Origin: Acidobacteriaceae bacterium
GTDB lineage: Bacteria; Acidobacteriota; Terriglobia; Terriglobales; Acidobacteriaceae
DNA length: 64,000 nt
Assembly (NCBI GenBank): GCA_027452245.1
Contig: DAIDGW010000209.1
Location: 1-64,000 of the forward strand
Reading direction: 5' to 3'
Under the pieces are notes generated by a model. That model had not been told where the DNA came from. It saw only the letters and a list, made by a program, of their open reading frames with translations, and ran no database searches. Both the position numbers and the translations under genes were made by a program. Shown here piece after piece: positions 18,492 to 26,808 of this stretch (positions are counted from its first letter, which is position 1; each line of letters begins with the position of its first letter).

Positions 18492-19283
18492 CTAACGTTT
18501 CGGTCCGGTTGGGAAGTTTTTTGACAGGTCTTTGATAATGTCGGTCCCGGGGTTGCCGCCTTTACACACGGGATGTCCGAAGCCGCTGGCGCTCACTCCA
18601 TTCGTAATGTCTTGAATCATGTTGTCATTGTGATCTGGAGACGGACCCATGGGAACCGCATCGAGTTGCAGTTCATGGCGTACTTTCCACGCGATTACAT
18701 GATCGGAGCACGATGTGCCGCCGCTGACTCCTAAAGCGCCGACGAGCTTCCCCTGCCGCGTATACAAAGCCAGACCACCGCCAAACACCACGATTCCGCC
18801 GACTGGCTTTCCAACAATCGGGTCATTGGTTTGGCCGAAGCTGGTGGGATCGCCGAAGGCCACTTCTGGATTCGGAGGAGCTGTGGTGATCAAACCGTAC
18901 AGACTTTGCCCAGGCTGCGATGGAAAATAAAGATTGGCGGTAGAGAGTGCATAGTCTGGCAGGCTCAAGGCATTAGCAGTAAATGCCTTCTCGGCGGCAA
19001 TCATCCGGCTTCCCAGCCACTGATCGCTCAGACTATTTCCGCTGTAGACCACCGTACACCCAATTCCATTGCGATCGACGATTACAGCCCATCTCTGGTT
19101 GCCCATTCCTCCGTTGGCCTGTTGCCCTTGCTTGACGACGGACTGAAGAACCTGTCGGAGCTTATTGGGATCGGGCAATGCATTGCAGTCAGATGGCCTT
19201 TGTGCCCATGCCAGATCGGAAAAGATCAGCAGGCCCACCACCGAAATAGACCAGAACAGCGAAAAGATTCGATTTGCATGCAT
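18492..19283 (-). CDS. Exported GlcG/HbpS family protein (heme-binding-like)
   Basis: The ATG at 19283 is preferred because GGAG lies 8 bases upstream; it gives 263 residues with a signal peptide ending at DLAWAQ. The family core is clear: PVGGIVVFGGGLALY, then GKLVGALGVSGG and SCSDHVIAWKVR. HbpS/GlcG proteins bind heme or corrinoids or sense redox, and members appear beside PQQ-dependent dehydrogenases in several bacteria. It follows oxidase subunit II by 54 bases in the second respiratory operon. It might bind heme or a small ligand for the periplasmic electron chain (inference). Confidence 0.8.
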   Translation of the reverse strand: MHANRIFSLFWSISVVGLLIFSDLAWAQRPSDCNALPDPNKLRQVLQSVVKQGQQANGGMGNQRWAVIVDRNGIGCTVVYSGNSLSDQWLGSRMIAAEKAFTANALSLPDYALSTANLYFPSQPGQSLYGLITTAPPNPEVAFGDPTSFGQTNDPIVGKPVGGIVVFGGGLALYTRQGKLVGALGVSGGTSCSDHVIAWKVRHELQLDAVPMGPSPDHNDNMIQDITNGVSASGFGHPVCKGGNPGTDIIKDLSKNFPTGPKR

Positions 19284-19337
19284 GAGGCGTTCTCCGTTCA
19301 CATTTCGCGGCAATATGCGAGCCGCTTTAAAGACTAT

Positions 19338-20360
19338 TCATTTCAACTGCTGCAAGAATGCAACGAGTGCGCGTAAGTCTGTGCCATTGAATACTGTGAG
19401 ATCGGGCATTTCCGCGCCAGGTTTGAGCGATTGTGCATGCGTAACCCAAGCTTCAAGGTTTGCCTGATTATTTGTGTAGTAGTTTCCTGCAATGCGTTGG
19501 CGACCGCCGATGTGAGTCAGATCCGGGGCCAAATGGCCCTGCGCTTGAGTTCCACGAATAGCATGGCAGAGGGAACATGCCGCGCCCATGAACACATCCC
19601 GTCCATGCAGCGCTTCTTGGGTCGTGGGTTCCGCGGCAGGATTCAGTTGCTGCGCGCGCCAGGCTTCATAGTCCGGCTCCGATTGCGCCACAACCAGCAG
19701 CGCCATGCGCGCATGTTCCTCGCCACAATATTCCGCGCATTGTCCGCGAAAAGTACCCGCATGATCAGCTTCGATGCGGATGAAGTTGGGCTGTCCGGGG
19801 ATCAGGTCCACCTTGCCGTGCAGGGTTGGCACCCAGAAGGAATGAATCACATCCCGTGTTTCGAGTTCGATGTTCACGGGACGTCCGACGGGAATGTGAA
19901 TTTCATTGGCGGTCACGAAGTGCTGATCAACTGGACCTTTCACGTAGTGAAGTTCCCACCACCATTGGTGGCCGATAACTTGAATATCTGGACCGACAGG
20001 CGACTTCCCAGCATCCACAGGAAAATTTGACATCCAATCAATACCCAGGCCAAATACCGTTGACAGAACGAGGAATGGAACGGCAAATCCCCCGATCAAG
20101 ATCCAGCGCTGGCCGCCTGTGCTATCCCAAGGTTCGTGCTGGTCTAAAGAGCCGCGCCGCCGTGTAGCCGTCCAGGCGAGAAGTATCCAAATCGCAAACG
20201 TAATCGCACAGAACAAAATCACTTCAATCCAGATCAGCGTCGACAGATAGTCGGCCGCTTGTCCGCCTGGATTAAGCATGGACTGTGGCAATCCGCAGCC
20301 ACTCAGAATGGAGAGCAGGAGGGCCAAAAGGAAATGCTGCAATTTGATGCCCGCCCTCAT
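19338..20360 (-). CDS. coxB: Cytochrome c oxidase subunit II, lipoprotein, with fused cytochrome c domain
   Basis: A 340-residue lipoprotein: the lipobox LSGC puts the mature N-terminus at Cys22. Two membrane helices are followed by the CuA domain with His in IHSFWVP and the ligand set CAEYCGEEHARM. The C-terminal cytochrome c domain has CSLCH and a Met in GAEMPDL. It is a caa3-type subunit II, separated from its subunits I and III by five genes. It starts with an ATGA overlap on the preceding cytochrome c gene. Placement after the alcohol dehydrogenase block is unusual, as subunit II normally comes first. Confidence 0.95.
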   Translation of the reverse strand: MRAGIKLQHFLLALLLSILSGCGLPQSMLNPGGQAADYLSTLIWIEVILFCAITFAIWILLAWTATRRRGSLDQHEPWDSTGGQRWILIGGFAVPFLVLSTVFGLGIDWMSNFPVDAGKSPVGPDIQVIGHQWWWELHYVKGPVDQHFVTANEIHIPVGRPVNIELETRDVIHSFWVPTLHGKVDLIPGQPNFIRIEADHAGTFRGQCAEYCGEEHARMALLVVAQSEPDYEAWRAQQLNPAAEPTTQEALHGRDVFMGAACSLCHAIRGTQAQGHLAPDLTHIGGRQRIAGNYYTNNQANLEAWVTHAQSLKPGAEMPDLTVFNGTDLRALVAFLQQLK

Positions 20361-20851
20361 TTCTTCTCTTTCACCTGTGGATCGGGTGCAACGTGGGGTG
20401 CGTCGGGTTCTTGCGGAGTCCCCAAGGTCTCAATGTAGGCCACGAGTTTCCATATCTGGTCTTGCGGAATCTTGGTGCCCCAGGACGGCATGCCCTTCCC
20501 ACGTCCTTCAGCAATGGAAGCGAAGACGTGAGCAGGATCTCCACCGTAAATCCAGACTGGACCGCGAAGGCTTGGTCCCATGCCGCCGCCGGCATGTCCG
20601 CCATGGCAGCCGTAGCAGTTGTACCAAACGAAGAGGCGGCGGCCTTCTTCCATCGCAACCGAATTCTCTTCGTAGGGGTTAGTCGGCATCTTGAACTCCA
20701 TTTGCGGGCCTGGGATAGGTCCCACGGGAATCTTCACCCCCGGCAATCCACCTTCCGCCGCCGCTTGTACCGGCTGCTGTGTACAGCCAGAGCAAAGCAA
20801 CAGAGCACAAGTAGCCAATAGCGCAATTTCCATGTGAATGCGGCGAATCAT
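20357..20851 (-). CDS. xoxG: XoxG/cytochrome cL-like lipoprotein cytochrome c
   Basis: A 164-residue monoheme cytochrome c with a lipobox (LCSGC, Cys23). Motifs match cytochromes that accept electrons from PQQ methanol dehydrogenases: CYGCHGG, GGGMGPSL, VWIYGG, FASIAEGRGKGMPSWG (the axial Met) and IWKLVAYIETL. It lies directly after the XoxJ gene with an ATGA overlap and before subunit II with another. It is the obvious carrier from XoxF to the CuA/c domain of subunit II. The symbol xoxG is by similarity of motif and position, not by search. Confidence 0.85.
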   Translation of the reverse strand: MIRRIHMEIALLATCALLLCSGCTQQPVQAAAEGGLPGVKIPVGPIPGPQMEFKMPTNPYEENSVAMEEGRRLFVWYNCYGCHGGHAGGGMGPSLRGPVWIYGGDPAHVFASIAEGRGKGMPSWGTKIPQDQIWKLVAYIETLGTPQEPDAPHVAPDPQVKEKK

Positions 20852-21669
20852 TGGCAGGACCTCGATTCCGAAGCTCGGTCGACAAGCGGAACTCCGTAGC
20901 TCCGTAACAAGCTTCTAATATCCTTTTGCCGGCGCCTAATCTCTTGGTTCAGTAGCCCGAGCAGAGAATCGTCTCCATGATGAACTCCCATGCCAATCGA
21001 GAATGTCACCGGAAAATTGCTATGCGCGCTTGGACAGATCGGAGTGACAGCCAGCGGCACGGGCGAGGTTTGTGCGAAGTAGCCGGCTTGTGGTCCCCAG
21101 GCTACGGCCACATCCACCTCTCCGTGTTCCACTGCCTGAACCAAATTGGCCGAGGGGTTCTCAGTCCCGAGATTGCCAAAGATGTTATAGCCAACCACAT
21201 TGCGAACGATTCCCCGGTTTGCCAATTCCTGTGCTGCCGGCGTAAATCCATCACTGACAACATGCAAACCGATCTTGACCGTTTTCAGCGAAGGATCGTC
21301 AAAGGAGTGAAAGGCGAGATGCCGGGCACGCTTGCTCACAAAAACATACGTGGAGGTGTAGTAAGGCTGGGTAGTATCGGCCAACTCGTAGCCTTTCGAA
21401 GGGACACCCATGATCATGTCGCAAGCGCCGTTGCGGAAAACTCTCGCCGCAAATCTCGGGCTTGTAGGCCACCACACATATTGCAACTTTCTGCCTAAAT
21501 CGCGAGCGACTATCTCCGCCAATTTGTTCTCAAAACCCTGTCCGTGAACATTGGAAAACGGCAGGTCATTGCCGTCCGCACAGACCCAGAGTTCTTTGGT
21601 TTGGCCGAATGCGGATGCACTAGCGAGAGCCACAATAATTACCACGACTGCTCTACAAGCCAAACACAT
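20848..21669 (-). CDS. xoxJ: XoxJ/MoxJ-type periplasmic substrate-binding protein
   Basis: A 273-residue exported protein with a signal peptide ending at SAFGQ. It has the fold of family 3 solute-binding proteins, starting KELWVCADGNDLPFSN and including FRNGACDMIMGVPSKGYE and VAVAWGPQAGYFA, the pattern seen in quinoprotein-dehydrogenase-associated binding proteins (MoxJ, XoxJ). These are thought to help mature or activate the dehydrogenase rather than import solutes. No ABC permease is nearby, which supports that. Its start overlaps the XoxF gene by 17 bases. Confidence 0.88.
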   Translation of the reverse strand: MCLACRAVVVIIVALASASAFGQTKELWVCADGNDLPFSNVHGQGFENKLAEIVARDLGRKLQYVWWPTSPRFAARVFRNGACDMIMGVPSKGYELADTTQPYYTSTYVFVSKRARHLAFHSFDDPSLKTVKIGLHVVSDGFTPAAQELANRGIVRNVVGYNIFGNLGTENPSANLVQAVEHGEVDVAVAWGPQAGYFAQTSPVPLAVTPICPSAHSNFPVTFSIGMGVHHGDDSLLGLLNQEIRRRQKDIRSLLRSYGVPLVDRASESRSCQ

Positions 21670-23485
21670 AGAGCGTGCCTCCCGGTGCAGTGAGTTGCTT
21701 GATTTTCTTCATCGCGCCCGTGATGCCGAGCGCCGCATAAGGATCGGCGAGAGAAATCGAAGGTTGGGCGGCCGCTCCCATCCAGCCTCCAACTCCCGAA
21801 TATACTGCGACATATTGCTGCCCATCCGGACCCTTGAACGTGATGGGATCGCCCACAATTCCCGAACCCAATTTCATTTGCCACAGGATGGCACCGGTGT
21901 GCGCATCCAATGCGCGGAACCAACCCTCCATCGTGCCATAGAAAACTACATCTCCGCCGGTAGCTAGGACTCCGCTGTAGACGGGCAGATCTGGGTCTTT
22001 CACACCCCAAACCTGTTTGGCGTTCGCGACATCCCACGCCACTAATTCACCTTGATATCCCCCTGGCCCCGGATACATGGTCGTGCTCGATCCAAGGTAT
22101 GGAGTGCCTGCAATGTAGTTTGCGTCGATGCCTTCGTGGTCCATGCAGGTGTTGTGTGCCGGGATGTAAAGCAGCCCGGTTCGAGGGGACAACGCAGATG
22201 GAACGAACTCTTTTCCTCCAGTTGAAGACGGGCAAACCTCGCGGGCAATAACTCCGGTATGAGTGACCTTCGCCGGATCAACCTCCGGCATGCCAGTTTT
22301 CAAGTCATAAGCTTTTGCCCAGTTGACCGGTTGAAATTTTTCCGCAGATAGCAGCTCTCCAGTTTCGCGATCCAGAACAAAGACGAAACCGCTTCGACCG
22401 GGATGGATGAGCAACTTTCGCATTTTTCCATGCCAGTCCATATCGACGGCTATGTTCTCCATGATTTCGTCGTAATCCCAGGCATCGTGCGGCACAACCT
22501 GGAAAGCCCACTTCGCTTCTCCAGTCTCCGGTTTGCGGGCGAAAATTGTTATGCCCCATTTGTTGTCGCCAGGACGCATGTCGGGATTCCATACGCCTGG
22601 ATTTCCTGTTCCGTAGAAAATTAGATCGGTTTCCGGGTCATAGGAAATCCAACCCCACACTGTCCCTCCTCCCAACTTCCAGCCGTCCGGAGGCCATGTC
22701 GTGACTCCCAGGTCTTTCCCTTGGTCCTTGGGATAAAAAGGCTTGAAATCAGGACCAATCAGAACGTCTTTATCTGGTCCCGTACTATACGCACGCCATA
22801 TCTCCTTGCCAGTCTTCAGGTCGAGCCCTACCACTTTGCCGCGTACTCCGAGTTCGCCACCGGCATCGCCGGTAATGACGATGTTCCTGACAATCAGAGG
22901 TGCACCCGTCGTGGTCTCACCAATGTGAATGTCGCCCACAAGCGTCCGCCAGACTTCCTTCCCTGTATTGGCATCGACCGCAACGATGTGGTTGTCGAGG
23001 GTGGCGTAAACGATTTTGCCGTCGGCATAACTCGCTCCTCGGTTCACAACGTCACAGCAAGCCACGCCTTGCGATCGGGGATCGGGGTGCGGCTCGTACT
23101 TCCACTTCATCGGAAAACCAGGTTTACTCAAGTCCAGCGCGATCAGGTTATTGGGAAACGGCGTAATAACGTACATCGTCCCATTTACTACGAGCGGCTG
23201 GCCCTCGTGACCGCGGGCGATCCCAGTTGACATGGATCCGACCATCTTCAGATTCTTTACGTTCTGGGTATTGATCTGATTTAGCGGGCTGTAACGGGTG
23301 TTAGCGTAATCGCCCGCTGGCAAGGTCCATTGCCCATCAGGCTCCGGGCTGACGAGATGAATACTCGGAAGCTGGCCGGGCACATTCGTATTTCCGCCAC
23401 CGTTAATCTTCTGCGCACGGCCATAGCTCGCCAAAACCAGCGTGCAGATCAGAGTGAGAACAACACCCTCTATCCGTTCCGTCAT
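21653..23485 (-). CDS. xoxF: XoxF-type lanthanide-dependent PQQ alcohol dehydrogenase
   Basis: A 610-residue periplasmic quinoprotein with a signal peptide ending near YGRAQ and eight propeller blades. Vicinal cysteines Cys143-Cys144 (GVACCDVVNRG) form the disulfide that faces PQQ. Metal ligands are Glu211 (GGELGVRG), Asn295 (GTGNPGVWN) and catalytic Asp337. Asp339, two residues later (HDAWDYDE), is the extra acidic ligand that marks lanthanide-using enzymes; calcium enzymes have Ala or Ser there. The substrate may be methanol, ethanol or another alcohol. An AGGAGGAAGA ribosome site precedes the ATG. No small MxaI subunit and no pqq genes are in the window. Confidence 0.9.
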   Translation of the reverse strand: MTERIEGVVLTLICTLVLASYGRAQKINGGGNTNVPGQLPSIHLVSPEPDGQWTLPAGDYANTRYSPLNQINTQNVKNLKMVGSMSTGIARGHEGQPLVVNGTMYVITPFPNNLIALDLSKPGFPMKWKYEPHPDPRSQGVACCDVVNRGASYADGKIVYATLDNHIVAVDANTGKEVWRTLVGDIHIGETTTGAPLIVRNIVITGDAGGELGVRGKVVGLDLKTGKEIWRAYSTGPDKDVLIGPDFKPFYPKDQGKDLGVTTWPPDGWKLGGGTVWGWISYDPETDLIFYGTGNPGVWNPDMRPGDNKWGITIFARKPETGEAKWAFQVVPHDAWDYDEIMENIAVDMDWHGKMRKLLIHPGRSGFVFVLDRETGELLSAEKFQPVNWAKAYDLKTGMPEVDPAKVTHTGVIAREVCPSSTGGKEFVPSALSPRTGLLYIPAHNTCMDHEGIDANYIAGTPYLGSSTTMYPGPGGYQGELVAWDVANAKQVWGVKDPDLPVYSGVLATGGDVVFYGTMEGWFRALDAHTGAILWQMKLGSGIVGDPITFKGPDGQQYVAVYSGVGGWMGAAAQPSISLADPYAALGITGAMKKIKQLTAPGGTLYVFGL

Positions 23486-23502
23486 TCTTCCTCCTGTAAG
23501 GT

Positions 23503-23895
23503 CTAGCGCAGGGTGTAAAGGTATGCCGCAATGTCTTTGGCTTGTTCGTGGTCCACGCCTAGCTTGGGCATCGCCGTGCCAGATTCAATTGACTGTGGAT
23601 CTCGTAACCATTGTTCGAGGTTGTCAGGAGTGTTGGGGACCTCGCCGGCAATGAACGTTCTCCGGCCAAACATCATCAGGGGCGGTCCCACAAGTCCATT
23701 CGCGCGAGGGATTCCAGGAATCGTATGGCACGAGCCGCAATCGTACTGACTGATCAACCGCGCGCCATGCACGGCATCTCCTCCGGTCTGAATGCTATAT
23801 CCGCGAGGTGTAGCTCCCCCCACGCAGCCCGAAGTCCCGAATAGCCCTCCAGCAAGCAATAACGTCATCAGTCCGCGATTGCGACGAACTTTCAT
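23503..23895 (-). CDS. Lipoprotein cytochrome c, class I
   Basis: The ATG at 23895 overlaps the preceding stop as ATGA and has GAGG five bases upstream; a GTG two codons earlier is possible. The product is 130 residues with a lipobox (GTSGC), one heme site CGSCH, and a likely axial Met in GTAMPKLGV. The NLEQWLRDPQSIE segment resembles the cytochrome c domains fused to caa3 subunit II. It may be an additional carrier between XoxF and the oxidase. It precedes the XoxF gene by 17 bases, the widest gap in the core of this operon. Confidence 0.88.
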   Translation of the reverse strand: MKVRRNRGLMTLLLAGGLFGTSGCVGGATPRGYSIQTGGDAVHGARLISQYDCGSCHTIPGIPRANGLVGPPLMMFGRRTFIAGEVPNTPDNLEQWLRDPQSIESGTAMPKLGVDHEQAKDIAAYLYTLR

Positions 23896-24305
23896 CGCCA
23901 CCTCATGCAGATGTTGAGCACGTAAATGGGAACCGCAAACCAGATCATTCCAGCCCCCATGATTACGGTCGCTATGACCCCGGCGACCGCCATGTATTGC
24001 TTGCGTCCCGTCCCCTCGCCATGAAAGACATCTGTCTTATCGGTTAACCTTTGCCAGTTCTTGTAAGAAACCAAGCCGGCAATTACTCCCACAATTAACA
24101 GTCCGAAGGTGATGAATCCGAGCAGCATCTCGATGCCGGTACGAGTGAAGACACTCGACCCAGCCTCGCCTCCCATACATGCCTGCCATGCAAATAGAAC
24201 GTTGAGTAAACCTGCCAACACCCAGGCTGGAATCGCAGCAAAGCCGAACCAGAGACGTGTTTCTGAGACTTGCTTACTTATCGATGTATGTGTTTCTGCG
24301 GTCAT
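23892..24305 (-). CDS. Small three-helix membrane subunit of the second oxidase, unknown family
   Basis: A 137-residue protein with helices at about 18-45, 58-82 and 105-132. There are no heme or copper motifs. It overlaps subunit III upstream by ATGA and the cytochrome c gene downstream by ATGA. Genes at this position in oxidase operons often code for subunit IV-like proteins, but I see no diagnostic motif, so the assignment rests on location only. Confidence 0.65.
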   Translation of the reverse strand: MTAETHTSISKQVSETRLWFGFAAIPAWVLAGLLNVLFAWQACMGGEAGSSVFTRTGIEMLLGFITFGLLIVGVIAGLVSYKNWQRLTDKTDVFHGEGTGRKQYMAVAGVIATVIMGAGMIWFAVPIYVLNICMRWR

Positions 24306-24934
24306 AATGCGTTATAGACGTTCGGGCCTATGTAAAGGATGGCGACCGTTGCCGCCCACACAACGGCCAGAAAATACCAATAGAGCAGCACGTTGTAGTA
24401 AGGCCGATGGGGCGGACGTTCTACAGGCTCCCACTTAGATCGAGGCAAGAATAAAACCCAGAAGCACATCAAGATACCTAGAATCAAATGGCCGGCATGC
24501 ACGGTCGTGATCGTGTAGAAGATCGAACCGTACGCGTCGGTGCGTGGACCTACATGCAGTTGATGCTCCAGATCATCCAAGTAACCGAGGGTGAGATACC
24601 CGAGTCCCAAAATGATCGTCGCGATCAGCATGGTCCTCGCAGTAAATGCCTTGCGCTGAACAGCCTGCTTCTGTCCCCACCACATCAACAGGCATGCCAG
24701 TGCGAGTACTCCCAACTGCGGCAAAGCGTAATGCAGCTTGGGAGGTTCTTCCACCCGCCACCGCTCATTTCCCTTCTCCACGTAGTAGTAGCTGAAGAAC
24801 ATGAACACGAAGAGCATGGCTTCTGTGAGGATGAACAGAAGCATCCCGTATGTACCTCGCGTATCGTCGATGCGCTGCACGGGAGGCGGCGCGTGTTCGA
24901 TATGGGTAGATTCGTCTGTAAATACGGGTGTCAT
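24302..24934 (-). CDS. coxC: Cytochrome c oxidase subunit III
   Basis: A 210-residue five-helix subunit III. It has MLLFILTEAMLFVFMFFSYYY near residues 30-50 (the shared TEAMLF/FSYYY pattern), VHAGHLILGILM and YYNVLLYWYFLAVVW near the end. It starts with an ATGA overlap on subunit I. It should bind and stabilise the unusual subunit I encoded just upstream. Confidence 0.93.
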   Translation of the reverse strand: MTPVFTDESTHIEHAPPPVQRIDDTRGTYGMLLFILTEAMLFVFMFFSYYYVEKGNERWRVEEPPKLHYALPQLGVLALACLLMWWGQKQAVQRKAFTARTMLIATIILGLGYLTLGYLDDLEHQLHVGPRTDAYGSIFYTITTVHAGHLILGILMCFWVLFLPRSKWEPVERPPHRPYYNVLLYWYFLAVVWAATVAILYIGPNVYNAL

Positions 24935-26808
24935 CCGATTTGCCCTTCACTCGTTGGCCACAGCCAAATGCCAGTAATCAGTAGAGAGAAAATTCCAGCT
25001 CCCAGTACCACCCAAAGAAGCTGGTAAACGAGAGCACCGAGTAGCACAAACATTCCCAATGCGAGCAGCAATGGGAGGATTGTGTCCTCGGGAATACTCG
25101 CGAGTGCCACGTAGTCGGCGTCGAGCCAAGTGGTGGTGAACGTCAAACGCGCCTGATCGAGGATACGTTGGTTATTCGGGTCTTTCTCCTCGTCATGTTC
25201 ATCCCACAGCGGATGCCGCGAAGCAATTGTAGGAAGATGAATGCTGCCGTAAGGCTTCGGCGGAGACTCAATCGACCACTCCATGCTATCGGCAAACCAG
25301 GGATTGTTTCCGGCAACCTGACCGTGCTTCACACTCCAGAAGAAATTGATGATGCTGAGCAGAATGCCCAGGGCCAGAGTGAATGCCCCGATCGTGATCA
25401 TCATATTGACCCAGTCCCAGCCTAGATTGGGAGCATAGGTGTAAATGCGACGGGGCATGCCTTCAATGCCAAGTACATGCATGGGGAAAAAGGTGAAGTT
25501 GAATCCCACGAACATAACCCAAAAACTCACCTTCCCGAGGGCTTCATGCATCATTCGGCCCGTCATCTTCGGCAGCCAGTAATAAAACGCCGCGAATACC
25601 GGGAACATATTGATTCCCACCAGCACGTAATGCAGGTGCGACACCACAAAGTACGTGTCCGTTACCTGCCAATCGACCGGAATCACCGCGGTGAAAATTC
25701 CGTTCAGTCCTCCGATGATCAGCAGTGCCACCGAACCGACCGCAAAATGCATCGAGGATGTCAAAACAGGCTTGCCTCTCCACATAGTGGCGATCCAGGC
25801 AAACACTTGCACCGCAGTAAAAATCGAGATGGTCATGCTGGCCGCGCTGAAAAAGCTCATCGTCATATGGCTCATCCCGACGGCAAACATGTGATGGACC
25901 CATACCCCAAATCCCACAAGCCCGGTCAGAACGGTAGAGATCGCGACATACGGGTAACCTACTATCGGCCGACGCGCGAAAGTAGGGATGATCATCGACA
26001 ACATGCCGGTCGCCGGCAAGAAGACGATGTACACCCAAGGATGTCCGAACATCCAGAACAGGTGCTGCCACAAAAGAGGATTCCCGCCGTGCGCGGTATC
26101 AAAGAAATGTGTGTGCCAACGCCGATCCAGTTCAACAAAAACATTTGCTGCCGTGAGCGGAGGAAGTCCGAAAATAGTAACCCATGACGTGGTCAACGTA
26201 CTGTAGAGAAAAAGGGGCATGCGGTTGACCGACATACCGGGAGCGCGTAAGCGCATAATCGTTACTATGAAATTAATAGCTCCACCGGTAGTAGAAATCG
26301 TGAGCAGAATGAGCGCTAAGTTGAAGAAGTCAGTCCCATGCGCGGGAGAGTAGGGCCGCAGCGTATAAGGCACGTAGGCAAACCATCCCGCATGTGGTGC
26401 CTGCCCAAGGCAAGGCCCAACGTAGAGCAATAACCCGGATAGAAGATAAGTCCAGTATGTGAAAGCATTGAGGCGCGGGAACGCCATATCGCGCGCACCA
26501 ATCATGAGCGGAACCAGAAATACCGCAAATCCCGAGAGAATTGGGGAAGCGTACCACCAGATCATGGTTGTCCCATGCATGGTAAAAATCTGGTCGTACA
26601 TTTCGGGGCCAAGCAACGCCTGGTTGGGCTTAGCCAACTGCAGACGCATCATCAAGGCCTCCACTCCACCGATGATCAGGAAGGTAATCGCGGTCGCGAT
26701 ATAGCGCTTGCCTAGCGTCTTGTGGTCAACCGTCGCAAGCGCCCCCCAGAGAGTCTTTGGAGACTCCCATAACTGAGTGAGTCGCTGTTCAACTTGTTCC
26801 TTGCTCAA
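24931..26808 (-). CDS. coxA: Heme-copper oxidase subunit I with altered proton-pathway residues
   Basis: A 625-residue subunit: the 12-helix core plus a C-terminal extension with two more helices (about 580-618). Metal ligands are complete: His78, His256, His305-His306, His391 and His393, and cross-link Tyr260 is kept. However, HPEVY is HPWVY (Trp258 replaces the D-pathway Glu), with no YS alternative of A2-type enzymes, and PTGVK is FTAVQ (Gln334 replaces the K-pathway Lys). The entry Asp in GARDMAFPRLN remains. It is the first gene of the minus-strand operon that includes xoxF. O2 reduction is expected from Tyr260, but pumping may differ. Confidence 0.93.
   Translation of the reverse strand: MSKEQVEQRLTQLWESPKTLWGALATVDHKTLGKRYIATAITFLIIGGVEALMMRLQLAKPNQALLGPEMYDQIFTMHGTTMIWWYASPILSGFAVFLVPLMIGARDMAFPRLNAFTYWTYLLSGLLLYVGPCLGQAPHAGWFAYVPYTLRPYSPAHGTDFFNLALILLTISTTGGAINFIVTIMRLRAPGMSVNRMPLFLYSTLTTSWVTIFGLPPLTAANVFVELDRRWHTHFFDTAHGGNPLLWQHLFWMFGHPWVYIVFLPATGMLSMIIPTFARRPIVGYPYVAISTVLTGLVGFGVWVHHMFAVGMSHMTMSFFSAASMTISIFTAVQVFAWIATMWRGKPVLTSSMHFAVGSVALLIIGGLNGIFTAVIPVDWQVTDTYFVVSHLHYVLVGINMFPVFAAFYYWLPKMTGRMMHEALGKVSFWVMFVGFNFTFFPMHVLGIEGMPRRIYTYAPNLGWDWVNMMITIGAFTLALGILLSIINFFWSVKHGQVAGNNPWFADSMEWSIESPPKPYGSIHLPTIASRHPLWDEHDEEKDPNNQRILDQARLTFTTTWLDADYVALASIPEDTILPLLLALGMFVLLGALVYQLLWVVLGAGIFSLLITGIWLWPTSEGQIG

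Noticed and set aside
25477-26187. A 236-residue open frame antisense to the second oxidase subunit I
   Set aside because: It lies wholly inside a gene with complete heme-copper ligands, is His/Arg-rich with no family resemblance, and reflects codon bias of the real gene.
24931-26808. Nitric oxide reductase instead of an oxidase
   Set aside because: Cross-link Tyr260 and a CuA subunit II with fused cytochrome c are present. Loss of proton-pathway residues alone is not enough to call NOR.
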